DNA from: CAWUEZ02 sp963921355
GTDB lineage: Bacteria > Pseudomonadota > Alphaproteobacteria > Thalassobaculales > Thalassobaculaceae
Direction of reading: 5' to 3'
Assembly: GCA_963921355.3 (NCBI GenBank)
Contig: OZ001190.1
Location: 4,898,001 to 4,962,000 of the forward strand
Length of the DNA: 64,000 nt
The position numbers and the translations under genes are program-made. Positions 30,101-38,344 of the stretch are shown piece by piece; the first letter of the stretch is position 1; every line of letters starts with the position of its first letter. The notes beneath the pieces are model-generated. The model was not told the DNA's origin. It saw nothing but the letters and a program-made list of their open reading frames with translations, and did no database searches.

Positions 30101-30547
30101 TCAGAACAGGTTGGACAGCATATCGCCCGCCTGATTGATCACGAACAGCACACCCAGGCCGCCGACCACGATGACGGTCAGCCACAAGACCGCCTTCACC
30201 GCGACCGAGACGTCCTGGCTCATGGCGGACTTCTGTTTGGCCGCTGCTCGGGCCGGAGCGGCCGGGGCCGCGGGGGCCGCCGGCGCGGGCGCTTCCGACT
30301 TTGACGCCGCCGGTGGGGGCGGTGCCGGCTTCTCCTTCGCCGCCTTGGACGTATCGAAGACGACGAGTTCCTTGCCCTGCCCGGTGGCCGGATCGAAGGT
30401 GTCCTTGATGACCTTTACACCGTCGAACCGCTTCTCGCCGTAGAGCGCCTTGGCGACTTCGATGGCCGAATCACGCCCGGGATAGGTCGAATCGATCACC
30501 TATTGCCCGCCCTTGAGCGTGTGCACTTCGAAGAGACTCTGCGACAT
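30101..30547 (-). pseudogene. Small C-terminal-anchored membrane protein, interrupted by an in-frame TAG
   Basis: Read from ATG 30547, the frame gives MSQSLFEVHTLKGGQ, then TAG (30500-30502), then GTG and VIDSTYPGRDSAIEVAKALYG... to 30101, all in one frame. The N-terminal ~70 residues form one small domain and the stop falls inside it, most simply a former Trp or Gln codon. The rest has an Ala/Pro-rich linker (about 75-105) and one C-terminal transmembrane helix (AVLWLTVIVVGGLGVLFVI). The 132-residue downstream part could still be made from the GTG at 30499, but it would lack the first strand. The family is unnamed; function is unknown. Confidence 0.65.
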
Positions 30548-30635
30548 TCCACCCCGCTTGAGTCGCCGCATGCGACGAGGGGATAATAGAGCGATTCTCT
30601 TTAAAAAGTCATAAAACTGCCGCCGCACGGATCGG

Positions 30636-30670
30636 CAGAAAAAAGCCCCGCCGGCGAACCGGCGGGGCTT
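30636..30670 (-). terminator. Rho-independent terminator of the BI-1 gene
   Basis: A perfect 12-base stem (30643-30654 with 30659-30670) and a tetraloop lie just past the stop of the minus-strand BI-1 gene. On that strand they are followed by a T-run (complement of the A-run at 30639-30644). Confidence 0.9.
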
Positions 30671-30694
30671 CAATAGAGTAGCAACCTGTTCGCG

Positions 30695-31426
30695 CTATTC
30701 GCGATTGCCGAAGAGCTGCAGCAGGAACACGAACATGTTGATGAAGTTCAGGTAGAGCGACAGCGCACCCATGATCGCCTTCTTGCCGGCGACGTCGGAT
30801 CCGTCGATCTCGTTGTACATCTCCTTGATGCGCTGGGTGTCGTACGCCGTCAGGCCGGCAAAGACAAGCACACCGATCACCGAGATCGCGAACTGCAGGG
30901 CCGAAGAGGCCATGAAGATGTTCACGATGCTGGCGATCAGAATGCCAAAGACACCCATGATCAGGAACGAGCCCATGCCGGACAGGTCACGCTTGGTGGT
31001 GTAGCCGTACAGGCTCAGCCCCGAGAAGGCGGCGGCGGTGATGAAGAACACCCGAGCGACGCTCTCACCGGTGAAGACGATGAAAATCGACGACAGCGAG
31101 AGGCCCATCAGCGCCGCGAACACGAAGAACGCGATCCGCGCCGAACTCACCGACATATGCGCGACCCGAGCCGACAGCAGGAACACCATGCCGATCGGTG
31201 CCAGCATCACGACCCATTTGAGCGGCGAGACGTAGATCGCCTGACCGAAGCCGGTCAAAGCGCCGTCCTGCACCGCGAGCATTACCGAGCCGTAGGCAAT
31301 CACGCCGGTCGCGACCAGGGCCGTGACCATGTAGTTGTACACGCCGAGCATGTATTGGCGCAGACCGACATCGTACTGGGCGGCGTCAGCTTGCGACCGC
31401 GACATCGTCTGACGATCGTAATCCAT
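30695..31426 (-). CDS. Bax inhibitor-1/YccA family membrane protein
   Basis: A 243-residue inner-membrane protein with seven hydrophobic helices. It begins MDYDRQTMSRSQADAAQYDVGLRQYMLGVYNYM, a typical alphaproteobacterial YccA/BI-1 start. Family segments include LKWVVMLAPIGMVFLLS, SSIFIVFTGESVARVFFITAA and the C-terminal AYDTQRIKEMYNE with the conserved Asp pair thought to sense pH or calcium. Homologues modulate membrane proteases or act as leak channels. ATG 31426 is preceded by AAGGGG. It is a single gene with its own terminator. Confidence 0.93.
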   Translation of the reverse strand: MDYDRQTMSRSQADAAQYDVGLRQYMLGVYNYMVTALVATGVIAYGSVMLAVQDGALTGFGQAIYVSPLKWVVMLAPIGMVFLLSARVAHMSVSSARIAFFVFAALMGLSLSSIFIVFTGESVARVFFITAAAFSGLSLYGYTTKRDLSGMGSFLIMGVFGILIASIVNIFMASSALQFAISVIGVLVFAGLTAYDTQRIKEMYNEIDGSDVAGKKAIMGALSLYLNFINMFVFLLQLFGNRE

Positions 31427-31646
31427 GTAGGAACCCCTTCTCTGTGCCAAGTGGCGGCGTATGTCTCGTAAATAAGTAAGAGACCCCGCGTCCGTCTTCA
31501 ACATCCAGTCCGCCGAAACCGACCGAAAACACGTTCATTCCCCTAGGAATTCTCGGGCTTAGCCCCGATCTCTGAGCTTGCCCGCCCATGCGCGATCAGA
31601 GTACCCCGATCAGCGGCGGATTGCTGTCGTCAAAGGACCCGAGACC

Positions 31647-31994
31647 ATGAACGAAGAGCGGTTGCTCGATCGCCTGACCGGCGGACCGATGGATGCCGAG
31701 TATCATCTCGAGCTGGAAGGGCTGGATCTGGCGCACGCCCGGGAATCGGTAACCCGCATGCTGGAACGCAATCGGTTCCGCCCGACCCGGACCATCCTGG
31801 TCACCGTCGGCGCCCCCGTCGAAGGCGGCGGCGAGACGCTGTTTCAACCGATCGGCCGCCAACTCCTGGAGGCACGGCGCGCCGGCGTTCTGTCCAGTAT
31901 GCACCCGGTCTCCGGTGAGTCCGGTCCCGGATACTGGGTCCAGACCACGGGCAAGACAGACTCGGAAGCCGGCGAAGACGGGGAGGCAGACTGA
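31647..31994 (+). CDS. Small hypothetical protein, Smr-like core
   Basis: A 115-residue soluble protein. The core (about 17-80) reads YHLELEGLDLAHARESVTRML, then RTILVTVGAPVEGGGETLFQPIGRQLLE. This follows the order of Smr domains (an LDLHG.T..EA helix, then a vxxxGxGxGxLxxxvrxwL strand-helix). The conserved His of LDLHG is absent and the glycine loop is altered, so it is a distant or degenerate relative at best. It converges with rlmN, 6 bases away. Confidence 0.6.
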   Translation: MNEERLLDRLTGGPMDAEYHLELEGLDLAHARESVTRMLERNRFRPTRTILVTVGAPVEGGGETLFQPIGRQLLEARRAGVLSSMHPVSGESGPGYWVQTTGKTDSEAGEDGEAD

Positions 31995-32000
31995 CGGGCG

Positions 32001-33191
32001 CTACTCGGCCGCGACCTGGCGCTGTTCGCGGCGGTTGAGCTTGCGGCTTTCGCTCTTCAGCTGACCACAGGCAGCCAGAATATCCCGCCCCCGCGGTGTC
32101 CGCACCGGCGACGCGTACCCGGCTTTCAGCACGATCTGCGCGAAGCGTTCGATCGTATCGTCGTCGGAACACACATACTGCGACCCCGGCCATGGGTTGA
32201 ACGGGATCAGGTTGATCTTGGCCGGTATGCCGCGGATCAGTGCCACCAGCCGCCGGGCATCCTCTTCGCTGTCGTTGATACCGGCCAACATCACATACTC
32301 AAACGTGATGCGCCGTGCGTTGTTGACGCCCGGATAGGCGCGGCACGCGTCGAGCAGTTCGGCAATCGGCCATTTCTTGTTGATCGGCACCAGATCGTCG
32401 CGCACCGCGTCGGTGGTCCCGTGCAGAGACACGGCGAGGTTTACGCCCAGTTCCTCCCCGCACTGCGCCATCATGGGCACCACGCCGGATGTCGACAGGG
32501 TGATCCGCCGGCGCGACAGCGCCACGCCTTCGCCGTCCATGATGATGCGCATGGCGGTCGCGACGTTGTCGAAGTTGTAGAGCGGCTCGCCCATTCCCAT
32601 CAGGACGATGTTGGTCAGCCGACGCCCCGCCTGACTGGTCGGGAACCCGTCCAGCCCGTCCAGCGCCAGCAGCACCTGGCCAACGATTTCGCCGGCGGTC
32701 AGGTTACGGACGAGGCGCTGCGTTCCGGTGTGGCAGAACGAGCAGGTCAACGTGCAGCCAACCTGGGAGGACACGCACAGGGTGCCTCGGTCCTCTTCGG
32801 GGATAAAGACGGTCTCGGCTTCGTTGCCATCGGCAAATCGCAGCAGCCATTTGACGGTGCCGTCACTGCTGTCCTGGCGCGTCACGACGTCGGGACGGGA
32901 AATCCGAAAGCTATCTGAAAGCTGGGCGCGCAAAGGTTTCGCCAGATTGGTCATCTCGGCGAAATCAGTGACACCCTTATGATAGATCCACTGCCAGATC
33001 TGACCGGTACGAAACCTGGGCAGGCCCTGATCCGCCAGCACGGCACCCAGGGCATCACGGTCGAGCCCGACGAGGTCGACCCGATCGTCGATGCCGGCGC
33101 CGCGTGCTGCGAACGCCTGCAACTCGGCGCGGGCCGCCGTCGGCGACGGCGCGCCGGATGTGTCCGTGTTCCGTTCCATGGGCCGGAACAT
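32001..33191 (-). CDS. rlmN: 23S rRNA (adenine-2503-C2)-methyltransferase RlmN
   Basis: Radical-SAM enzyme that methylates A2503 of 23S rRNA and A37 of some tRNAs. The 396-residue protein has the CxxxCxxC cluster motif at Cys146, Cys150 and Cys153 (GCTLTCSFCHTGTQ). It also has MGMGEPLYN, the substrate-site VSLHGT and the C-terminal catalytic cysteine near 375 (RGRDILAACGQL). The N-terminal GLPRFRTGQIWQWIY element is also typical. The start is either Met1 (33191) or Met5 (33179); no clear ribosome site decides. Confidence 0.95.
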   Translation of the reverse strand: MFRPMERNTDTSGAPSPTAARAELQAFAARGAGIDDRVDLVGLDRDALGAVLADQGLPRFRTGQIWQWIYHKGVTDFAEMTNLAKPLRAQLSDSFRISRPDVVTRQDSSDGTVKWLLRFADGNEAETVFIPEEDRGTLCVSSQVGCTLTCSFCHTGTQRLVRNLTAGEIVGQVLLALDGLDGFPTSQAGRRLTNIVLMGMGEPLYNFDNVATAMRIIMDGEGVALSRRRITLSTSGVVPMMAQCGEELGVNLAVSLHGTTDAVRDDLVPINKKWPIAELLDACRAYPGVNNARRITFEYVMLAGINDSEEDARRLVALIRGIPAKINLIPFNPWPGSQYVCSDDDTIERFAQIVLKAGYASPVRTPRGRDILAACGQLKSESRKLNRREQRQVAAE

Positions 33192-33242
33192 GGCGTCAAC
33201 GGCCGATTAGCGCAAGTTCGGCCGCCGCATCGGCGTCGGCGG

Positions 33243-33752
33243 CTACTTGCAGGCCCGATCGATCAGCTTCTTGGTGGCGGTGAAGCCGCGCAGCGAATAG
33301 GTGTCGGTGGTCAGCGTGCCGCGAGCGGAAAACCCCTTCACGGTCATGTCGGTCCCCTTGACCATGGCCGCGACCAACACCGAGTCATCCTCCGGACCAC
33401 GGGTCCAGGCCCGATCGGCGTTCGTGAACAACTCGAAGCGGGTTCCACCGATCTGGATGGTGACATCACTGTCCACCCGGAACGTGTAGCCGGCCACGAA
33501 ACTCACTTCACCGTTCGCACCGCTCGACGGCTGGTTCGTGACCAGCGCAAAGATATCGCCGCGTCGTGTGTACTTGCCTTCCGCCTTGGTTGGCTTGGCC
33601 ACCATGTAGCAGGTCTTGGTGCCGCCGGATTCAACGACATAGGCACTCCAGTCACCGTTGCCGCCAATCCGCTTTGGCTCCGCCGCCGCATCGACGGCCG
33701 ATGCGCTGGACAGGATGGCGATGAGGGCGATCGCTCCGAAGACACCTCGCAT
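33243..33752 (-). CDS. Invasion-associated locus B (IalB) family periplasmic protein
   Basis: A 169-residue exported protein with a signal peptide (VFGAIALIAILSSASAVDAA, cleavage near 22). The mature part has IalB-like features: GDWSAYVVESGGTKTCYMVAKP at the start, VSFVAGYTFRVDSDVTIQIGG in the middle and a C-terminal cysteine (RACK) that could pair with the first. The family is widespread in alphaproteobacteria and its function outside Bartonella is unclear. GAGGTGA precedes ATG 33752, which excludes the longer upstream reading. Confidence 0.82.
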   Translation of the reverse strand: MRGVFGAIALIAILSSASAVDAAAEPKRIGGNGDWSAYVVESGGTKTCYMVAKPTKAEGKYTRRGDIFALVTNQPSSGANGEVSFVAGYTFRVDSDVTIQIGGTRFELFTNADRAWTRGPEDDSVLVAAMVKGTDMTVKGFSARGTLTTDTYSLRGFTATKKLIDRACK

Positions 33753-33877
33753 GACGCATTCACCTCTGTGGATCAGGCTACTGCCATGCCACCGTCCCCG
33801 CTGGATTTCAACGGCCGCACGCGCGCGAAATCTGCACATCGGATATGGCCTTGAAATGGCAAAGGGACGCAGGCCGG

Positions 33878-33906
33878 TGATCCGCCGTTCGGCGGCTGGC
33901 GTAACA
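33878..33906 (+). promoter_or_regulatory. Candidate ECF (RpoE/ChrR-type) autoregulatory promoter
   Basis: TGATCC (33878-33883), an 18-base spacer and TAACA (33902-33906) closely match the -35 TGATCC / -10 TAAGA pattern I recall for Rhodobacter-type RpoE. It lies about 105 bases upstream of the sigma-factor start, in a region with no gene. The match is by eye. Confidence 0.5.
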
Positions 33907-34011
33907 AGCAGCATGAGCCTGATGGCCTCCGAAATCGGCGAATCGACCAGGCCGACCCGTCGCCGGGACACGCGTGTTGCGTTGTCCGCAAAACGCCCGC
34001 TAGATGGGCCG

Positions 34012-34584
34012 ATGGAACCGACACCGGCCAAGGTCGAAGATCCCCCGCCGCACGACAGTATGATCGAGGCGATTGCGCAAAGCCGCGACAAATCGGCGTT
34101 CGCCGAATTGTTCGGCCATTTCGCACCGCGCCTGAAGTCTTATCTGCTGCGCCAGGGCACCGACGAGGCGATGGCCGAGGAGGTCGTCCAGGAAGCAATG
34201 GTGATGGTCTGGCGCAAGGCCGAGAGCTTCGACCGGCGGCAGGCGAGTGCCAGCACCTGGATCTTTACGATCGCGCGGAACAAGCGGATCGATCGCCTGC
34301 GCCGCGAGCGGCGACCCGGGCTGGATCCCCATGATCCGGCGCTGGTACCGGACCCTGAAACACCGGCGGATCGCTCGATGGAGGCGACCCAGGCCCGGGC
34401 CCGATTGCAGGACGCGATAAAAAATTTGCCTCAAGAGCAATCCGAATTGATCCGTTTGGCGTATTTCGAAGAGAAGACCCATGGAGAGATCGCCGCGGAG
34501 AGCGGTCTCCCCCTTGGAACTGTGAAGTCCCGCATTAGGTTGGCTTTAGGCCGGCTGCGACGTGAGGTGAACGACCTTGGATAA
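34012..34584 (+). CDS. rpoE: ECF RNA polymerase sigma factor (RpoE/ChrR group)
   Basis: A 190-residue extracytoplasmic-function sigma factor. Region 2 spans roughly 20-90 (FAELFGHFAPRLKSYLLRQG, AMAEEVVQEAMVMVWRKAESFD, TWIFTIARNKRIDRLRRERR). Region 4 spans about 130-185 (LPQEQSELIRLAYFEEKTH, GLPLGTVKSRIRLALGRLR). The partner gene downstream encodes a ChrR-type anti-sigma factor, so this is probably the singlet-oxygen/peroxide-responsive group. ATG 34012 is used; the longer open frame upstream has no domain. A matching autoregulatory promoter is proposed at 33878-33906. Confidence 0.9.
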   Translation: MEPTPAKVEDPPPHDSMIEAIAQSRDKSAFAELFGHFAPRLKSYLLRQGTDEAMAEEVVQEAMVMVWRKAESFDRRQASASTWIFTIARNKRIDRLRRERRPGLDPHDPALVPDPETPADRSMEATQARARLQDAIKNLPQEQSELIRLAYFEEKTHGEIAAESGLPLGTVKSRIRLALGRLRREVNDLG

Positions 34585-35254
34585 AGCGACTCCCCTGCAT
34601 CACCCCGATGCCGATGCGCTGCTGGAGTACGCGTCCGGTGCCCTGCCGGAGGCAGAGTCCGTCATGGTGGCGACGCATCTGGCGTTGTGCCCGGCCTGTC
34701 GGGCGGAAGTTCGCGATCTGGAGACGCTCGGGGGCGTCCTGGTCGAGGCGCAGGAGCCTGTGTCGGTCGGCGGCGATGTGCTGTCGGCCGTTATGGCCCG
34801 CCTCGACGAGGACGAGCCGGACAGCGCACCGATCACCACCACTCCGGCGGCCTTCGACGATGACACGCTGCTGACCGTTCCCAATCCGCTGCGCAGCTAC
34901 CTGGGGTCCAATCTCGGCGACCTGAAGTGGCGGACCCGCGCACCCGGCATCAAGGAAGCGTCGGTCGAGATCCCCGGGAGTACAGTCCGCGCGTCGATGC
35001 TGCGGATCGCGCCGGGCGAGTCGGTTCCGTCCCATACCCATGACGGTGTCGAAACCACGCTGGTGCTGAAAGGCGCATTCTCGGACGAGACCGGACGGTA
35101 CGCGCGGGGCGATGTCGCCACCGCGCACGACGATCTCGACCACACGCCCATTGCCGACGCCCACGAGGAGTGCATCTGTTTCATCGTTGTCGACGGCTCG
35201 CTCAAGTTGACGAGCCCGCTGGGCCGGGTGCTGAACCTCTTCGTCCGACCTTAG
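34577..35254 (+). CDS. chrR: ChrR-type zinc anti-sigma factor with cupin domain
   Basis: A 225-residue anti-sigma factor. The N-terminal zinc anti-sigma domain contains HHPDADALLEYASGALPE and the HxxxCxxC motif His34, Cys38, Cys41 (THLALCPACRAE). The C-terminal half (about 110-215) is a cupin with metal-site residues in SVPSHTHDGVETTLVLKGAF and HDDLDHTPIADAHEECICF. It should hold the sigma factor inactive until singlet oxygen or an organic peroxide is sensed. Translation starts at TTG 34577, overlapping the last codons of the sigma gene, which implies coupling. Its TAG stop falls in the palindrome 35253-35310. Confidence 0.9.
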   Translation: MDKATPLHHPDADALLEYASGALPEAESVMVATHLALCPACRAEVRDLETLGGVLVEAQEPVSVGGDVLSAVMARLDEDEPDSAPITTTPAAFDDDTLLTVPNPLRSYLGSNLGDLKWRTRAPGIKEASVEIPGSTVRASMLRIAPGESVPSHTHDGVETTLVLKGAFSDETGRYARGDVATAHDDLDHTPIADAHEECICFIVVDGSLKLTSPLGRVLNLFVRP

Positions 35255-35310
35255 ATCGGATCATGTTGTATCGGAAACACTCTGGTTTCCGATACAACAT
35301 GATCCGATCT
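35253..35310. repeat. Perfect 26-bp inverted repeat
   Basis: Arms 35253-35278 and 35285-35310 are exactly complementary, with a 6-base loop (ACTCTG). The element follows the chrR stop and could act as a strong terminator or be a mobile palindromic repeat. It is joined to a second palindrome at 35323-35357. Confidence 0.9.
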
Positions 35311-35322
35311 AAATCATAGAGT

Positions 35323-35357
35323 TAGAGCAGATTCACCGGTCAGACGGATCTGCTCTA
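35323..35357. repeat. Palindromic repeat, TAGAGCAGAT type
   Basis: TAGAGCAGAT (35323-35332) pairs with ATCTGCTCTA (35348-35357). It shares its arms with the element at 29973-29995. Its right end forms the TAG stop of the minus-strand SpoU gene. Confidence 0.7.
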
Positions 35358-35942
35358 GCTATCGGTCGCTGATGATCCCGACTCAACCGCCGCGGCCTTC
35401 CGGTCGCGGCGTCTCTGTTTGCGCACCCAGAGCGGCGGACCAAAGGCCGGCACCGGGACCGGTTCGGTAGGAGCCCCGGGGCGGTGCGGACGCGGCGCGA
35501 ACAGCCCCATGCTCAGCATGCGGTCATACATCACGAGCGCGCCGGCCAGGCCGACATTGATCGAGAACCTGGTCGGAATCTTCACGACGTGATCGCAGCG
35601 GTCGACCAGATCCGGATCCAGTGCGCCGCGTTCCGGCCCCAGCACGTAGGCGGCGGCCTTGGGATGGTGGAAACTCGGCAGTTCGATCGCGTCGTCGGTG
35701 ATCTCGACGCCGACAAGCGAGCACCCCTGCGGCAGCAGCAGCGAGTCCGGGTCGTCAAACCGATAGTAGGGCAGGTTGCCGGGGCTGCCGGAGGTATCGG
35801 ACTGTTTCAGTTGGCGCCGGCTGTAGGTTTCACCGACCGTGAAGAAGAAGCTGGCGCCGAAGGCATGGGCCGTGCGCATCAGCGCGCCGACGTTCTGGGC
35901 CTTGCTGATCCGGTCGGCCCCAATTCCGAAAAACCCGCGCAT
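35355..35942 (-). CDS. SpoU/TrmH-family RNA 2'-O-methyltransferase
   Basis: A 195-residue SPOUT-fold methyltransferase. The three SpoU motifs are visible: motif 1 SKAQNVGALMRTAHAFGA (about 13-30), motif 2 AAYVLGPERGALD (about 104-116) and motif 3 KIPTRFSINVGLAGALVMYDRM (about 128-148). The last two build the knotted SAM site. The C-terminus is a short basic tail (WVRKQRRRDRKAA), probably for RNA binding. The target (tRNA or rRNA) cannot be inferred. ATG 35942 is chosen from motif position. It is divergent from the asparaginase gene, with 65 bases between. Confidence 0.88.
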   Translation of the reverse strand: MRGFFGIGADRISKAQNVGALMRTAHAFGASFFFTVGETYSRRQLKQSDTSGSPGNLPYYRFDDPDSLLLPQGCSLVGVEITDDAIELPSFHHPKAAAYVLGPERGALDPDLVDRCDHVVKIPTRFSINVGLAGALVMYDRMLSMGLFAPRPHRPGAPTEPVPVPAFGPPLWVRKQRRRDRKAAAVESGSSATDS

Positions 35943-36007
35943 GGCGGCGGACCTTGCCCCAGCCGGGACCAGGAGGCAAGCTGCGCGCCGCTGACCGGGA
36001 GACCCCA

Positions 36008-37081
36008 ATGAACGATGCCGTCCCTGCCGTCACATCGGCAACCACCCCCATGCTGCGCGTCCATCAGGATGAGAGTCCCGCCTCGATCGTTGTCGAGGTG
36101 ACCCGAGGCGGCATGGTGGAGAGCGTCCACCGGGTGATCGCCGCCGCCGTCGATGCCGCCGGCAAACCGGTGGTCGCCTGGGGCGAGATCGATCGACTGG
36201 TCTATGGCCGCTCCGCCATCAAACCGATCCAGGCGCTGCCGGTGATCGAAACGGGTGCCGCCGACGCCTACGATCTGGACGACGCGGAGATCACGCTCTG
36301 CTGCGCCAGCCATTCCGGCGAGCCGATGCATGTCGACCGGGTCGTGTCGTGGCTCGACCGCCTGGGCCTGTCGCCGGACGACCTCGAATGCGGCCCCCAG
36401 ATCCCGAGCCACGAGCCCTCGGCCCATGCGCTGATCCGCTCAGGTCAGGCCCCGACCCGCGCCTACAACAACTGCTCGGGCAAGCATTCGGGCATGCTGA
36501 CCACGGCGGTCCACCTGGGCGAGCCGACAACCGGCTACAGCGCCGACGACCATCCGGTCCAGAAACGGCTGCGGACGACCATGGAGGAGTTGAGCGGCAG
36601 CGATCTGGCCGGTGTCCCGACCGGCTACGACGGCTGCGGTATTCCGGTGTTCGGGATGCCGCTGCGCGCGATGGCCCGCGCCATGGCACAGTTCGCCGAC
36701 CCGTCCGGACTCGGCGCCGATCGCCAGGCGGCGATCCGCCGGATCATCGCGGCCTGCGCCCGCCACCCCCTGCTGATCGGAGGGACCGGTCGCTTCAACA
36801 GCGCCCTGCTGGCACAGACCGGCGAAGCCTGCCTGCTGAAGAGCGGGGCCGAGGGCGTTTTCAACGCCGCCATCCCCGCCAAAGGGATCGGGATCTGCCT
36901 GAAGGTCGATGACGGCAACGGCCGAGCCGCCAGTGCCGCCATGGGGGCGATCCTCAAGGGCCTGGGTGTGATCGACGACGTCATGGCCGCGCGCCTCGCC
37001 GACGAGCTGGTCAAACCGGTGAAGAACTGGGCCGGCCGTCTGGTCGGTCACGTCCGACCGGCTCCCGATCTTGGATTCTGA
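36008..37081 (+). CDS. L-asparaginase, Rhizobium type II (zinc-binding, ReAV-like)
   Basis: A 357-residue amidohydrolase converting asparagine to aspartate and ammonia. It belongs to the serine-beta-lactamase-like class 3 asparaginases, unrelated to E. coli AnsB. The residues match the Rhizobium etli enzyme in spacing: Ser69 and Lys72 (YGRSAIKP), Cys156 and Lys159 (NNCSGKHSG) and Cys210 (DGCGIPVFG). The gaps 3, 87, 3 and 54 are identical to Ser48, Lys51, Cys135, Lys138 and Cys189. Both the catalytic dyads and the zinc site therefore look intact. ATG 36008 gives the family length. A methyltransferase gene follows after 6 bases. Confidence 0.92.
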   Translation: MNDAVPAVTSATTPMLRVHQDESPASIVVEVTRGGMVESVHRVIAAAVDAAGKPVVAWGEIDRLVYGRSAIKPIQALPVIETGAADAYDLDDAEITLCCASHSGEPMHVDRVVSWLDRLGLSPDDLECGPQIPSHEPSAHALIRSGQAPTRAYNNCSGKHSGMLTTAVHLGEPTTGYSADDHPVQKRLRTTMEELSGSDLAGVPTGYDGCGIPVFGMPLRAMARAMAQFADPSGLGADRQAAIRRIIAACARHPLLIGGTGRFNSALLAQTGEACLLKSGAEGVFNAAIPAKGIGICLKVDDGNGRAASAAMGAILKGLGVIDDVMAARLADELVKPVKNWAGRLVGHVRPAPDLGF

Positions 37082-37087
37082 GCCGAC

Positions 37088-38332
37088 GTGACAACGACCG
37101 ACCCCCGGGACCGCCAGGTCCACGGCCAGTACGAGAGCTATCCCTATCCCGAGCGCGACCCAGCGGACGAGCGGCGGCGGCTGATCTCAGGCTCGCCGAG
37201 CCACCTCGACGAGATCCGGCACTACGTGTTCGCCGGGCGGCTGGATCTCGCCCGGCCGTTCCGGGCATTGGTGGCCGGCGGCGGTACCGGGGATGCCGCG
37301 GTCATGTTGGCCCAGCATCTGGCCGATGCAGGTGCTGCGGACGCCCAGGTGGTGCACCTGGACATCTCGGCAAGCTCGCAGGCGATCGCCCGCCAGCGCG
37401 CCGAGGTTCGGGGGCTGGCGAACCTTCGCTTCGTCTCCGGGCGGATCGAGGACGTCGCCGAGCAGGCCCCCGGTCCCTACGACTACATCGACTGCTGCGG
37501 CGTGCTGCATCACCTCGCCGACCCCGCGACCGGACTGCGGGCGCTGAAAGCCCAACTGAGTGACGCCGGCGGCATGGGGCTGATGGTCTACGGCGCCCTC
37601 GGCCGGGCCGGGGTTTATCCGGTTCAGGAGGCCCTGGCGACGCTTGTCGGCGACCGGCCGGACGCCCGAAAGGTCGCGCTGGCGCGCCGGCTTGTCGACG
37701 GACTGGCGAACTGCCACTGGCTGAAGCGCAATCCGTTCGTCGGCGACCATCTCTCCGGCGGCGACGCCGGGCTTTACGACCTGCTGCTGCATTCGAGGGA
37801 TCGCGCCTACCGGGTCCTGGAACTGGTCGACCTGCTGACGGCCGCGGACCTGGTGCCCCGCGCCTGGATCGAGCCGGCGCGCTATGACCCGGCCACCTAT
37901 CTGACCGACCCCGACCTGCGCCGCAGCGCCGACGCACTGGACCCGGTGCAGCGCGCCGCGCTCGCCGAGCAGCTCTCCTCGGTGATGGCCAAGCACATTG
38001 TCTACGCCGTTCCGACGGCGCGGCCGGACCTTCCGGCTCCCGACCCCGGCGCCGACGGATCCGTGCTGGTCCTGCGCGACCTGGACCCCGCCGCCGTCGG
38101 CCTGGGCCTGAAAGGGCGGACCCTGGAAGCCGATATCGCGGGCGCTGCCTACCGCGCGCCCCTGCCGGCACTCGCCGGTGCGATTGTCGCGCGGATCGAC
38201 GGGGTGCGTTCGGTGGCGGAGATTCGCGGCGATCTCAAGCACGGCGACGCCGAGCGCTTCGCCGACCAGGTCCGCGCGGTCTTCGCCGCATTCCAGGGCA
38301 TCAACCGCATGCTGGTCCGCAGGACAGGCTGA
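37088..38332 (+). CDS. Class I SAM-dependent methyltransferase
   Basis: A 414-residue protein. The N-terminal methyltransferase domain (about 20-190) has the SAM motif LVAGGGTGDAAVMLAQ, the acidic post-II segment VVHLDISASSQAIARQR, and DYIDCCGVLHHLADP at motif IV. It starts with a QYESYPYPERDP element seen in methyltransferases acting on proteins or small acids. The ~200-residue C-terminal part is not recognised. GTG 37088 follows the asparaginase stop closely, so they may share a transcript; the ribosome site is weak. The substrate is unknown. Confidence 0.82.
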   Translation: MTTTDPRDRQVHGQYESYPYPERDPADERRRLISGSPSHLDEIRHYVFAGRLDLARPFRALVAGGGTGDAAVMLAQHLADAGAADAQVVHLDISASSQAIARQRAEVRGLANLRFVSGRIEDVAEQAPGPYDYIDCCGVLHHLADPATGLRALKAQLSDAGGMGLMVYGALGRAGVYPVQEALATLVGDRPDARKVALARRLVDGLANCHWLKRNPFVGDHLSGGDAGLYDLLLHSRDRAYRVLELVDLLTAADLVPRAWIEPARYDPATYLTDPDLRRSADALDPVQRAALAEQLSSVMAKHIVYAVPTARPDLPAPDPGADGSVLVLRDLDPAAVGLGLKGRTLEADIAGAAYRAPLPALAGAIVARIDGVRSVAEIRGDLKHGDAERFADQVRAVFAAFQGINRMLVRRTG

Positions 38333-38344
38333 CGCGGCGGCGGG

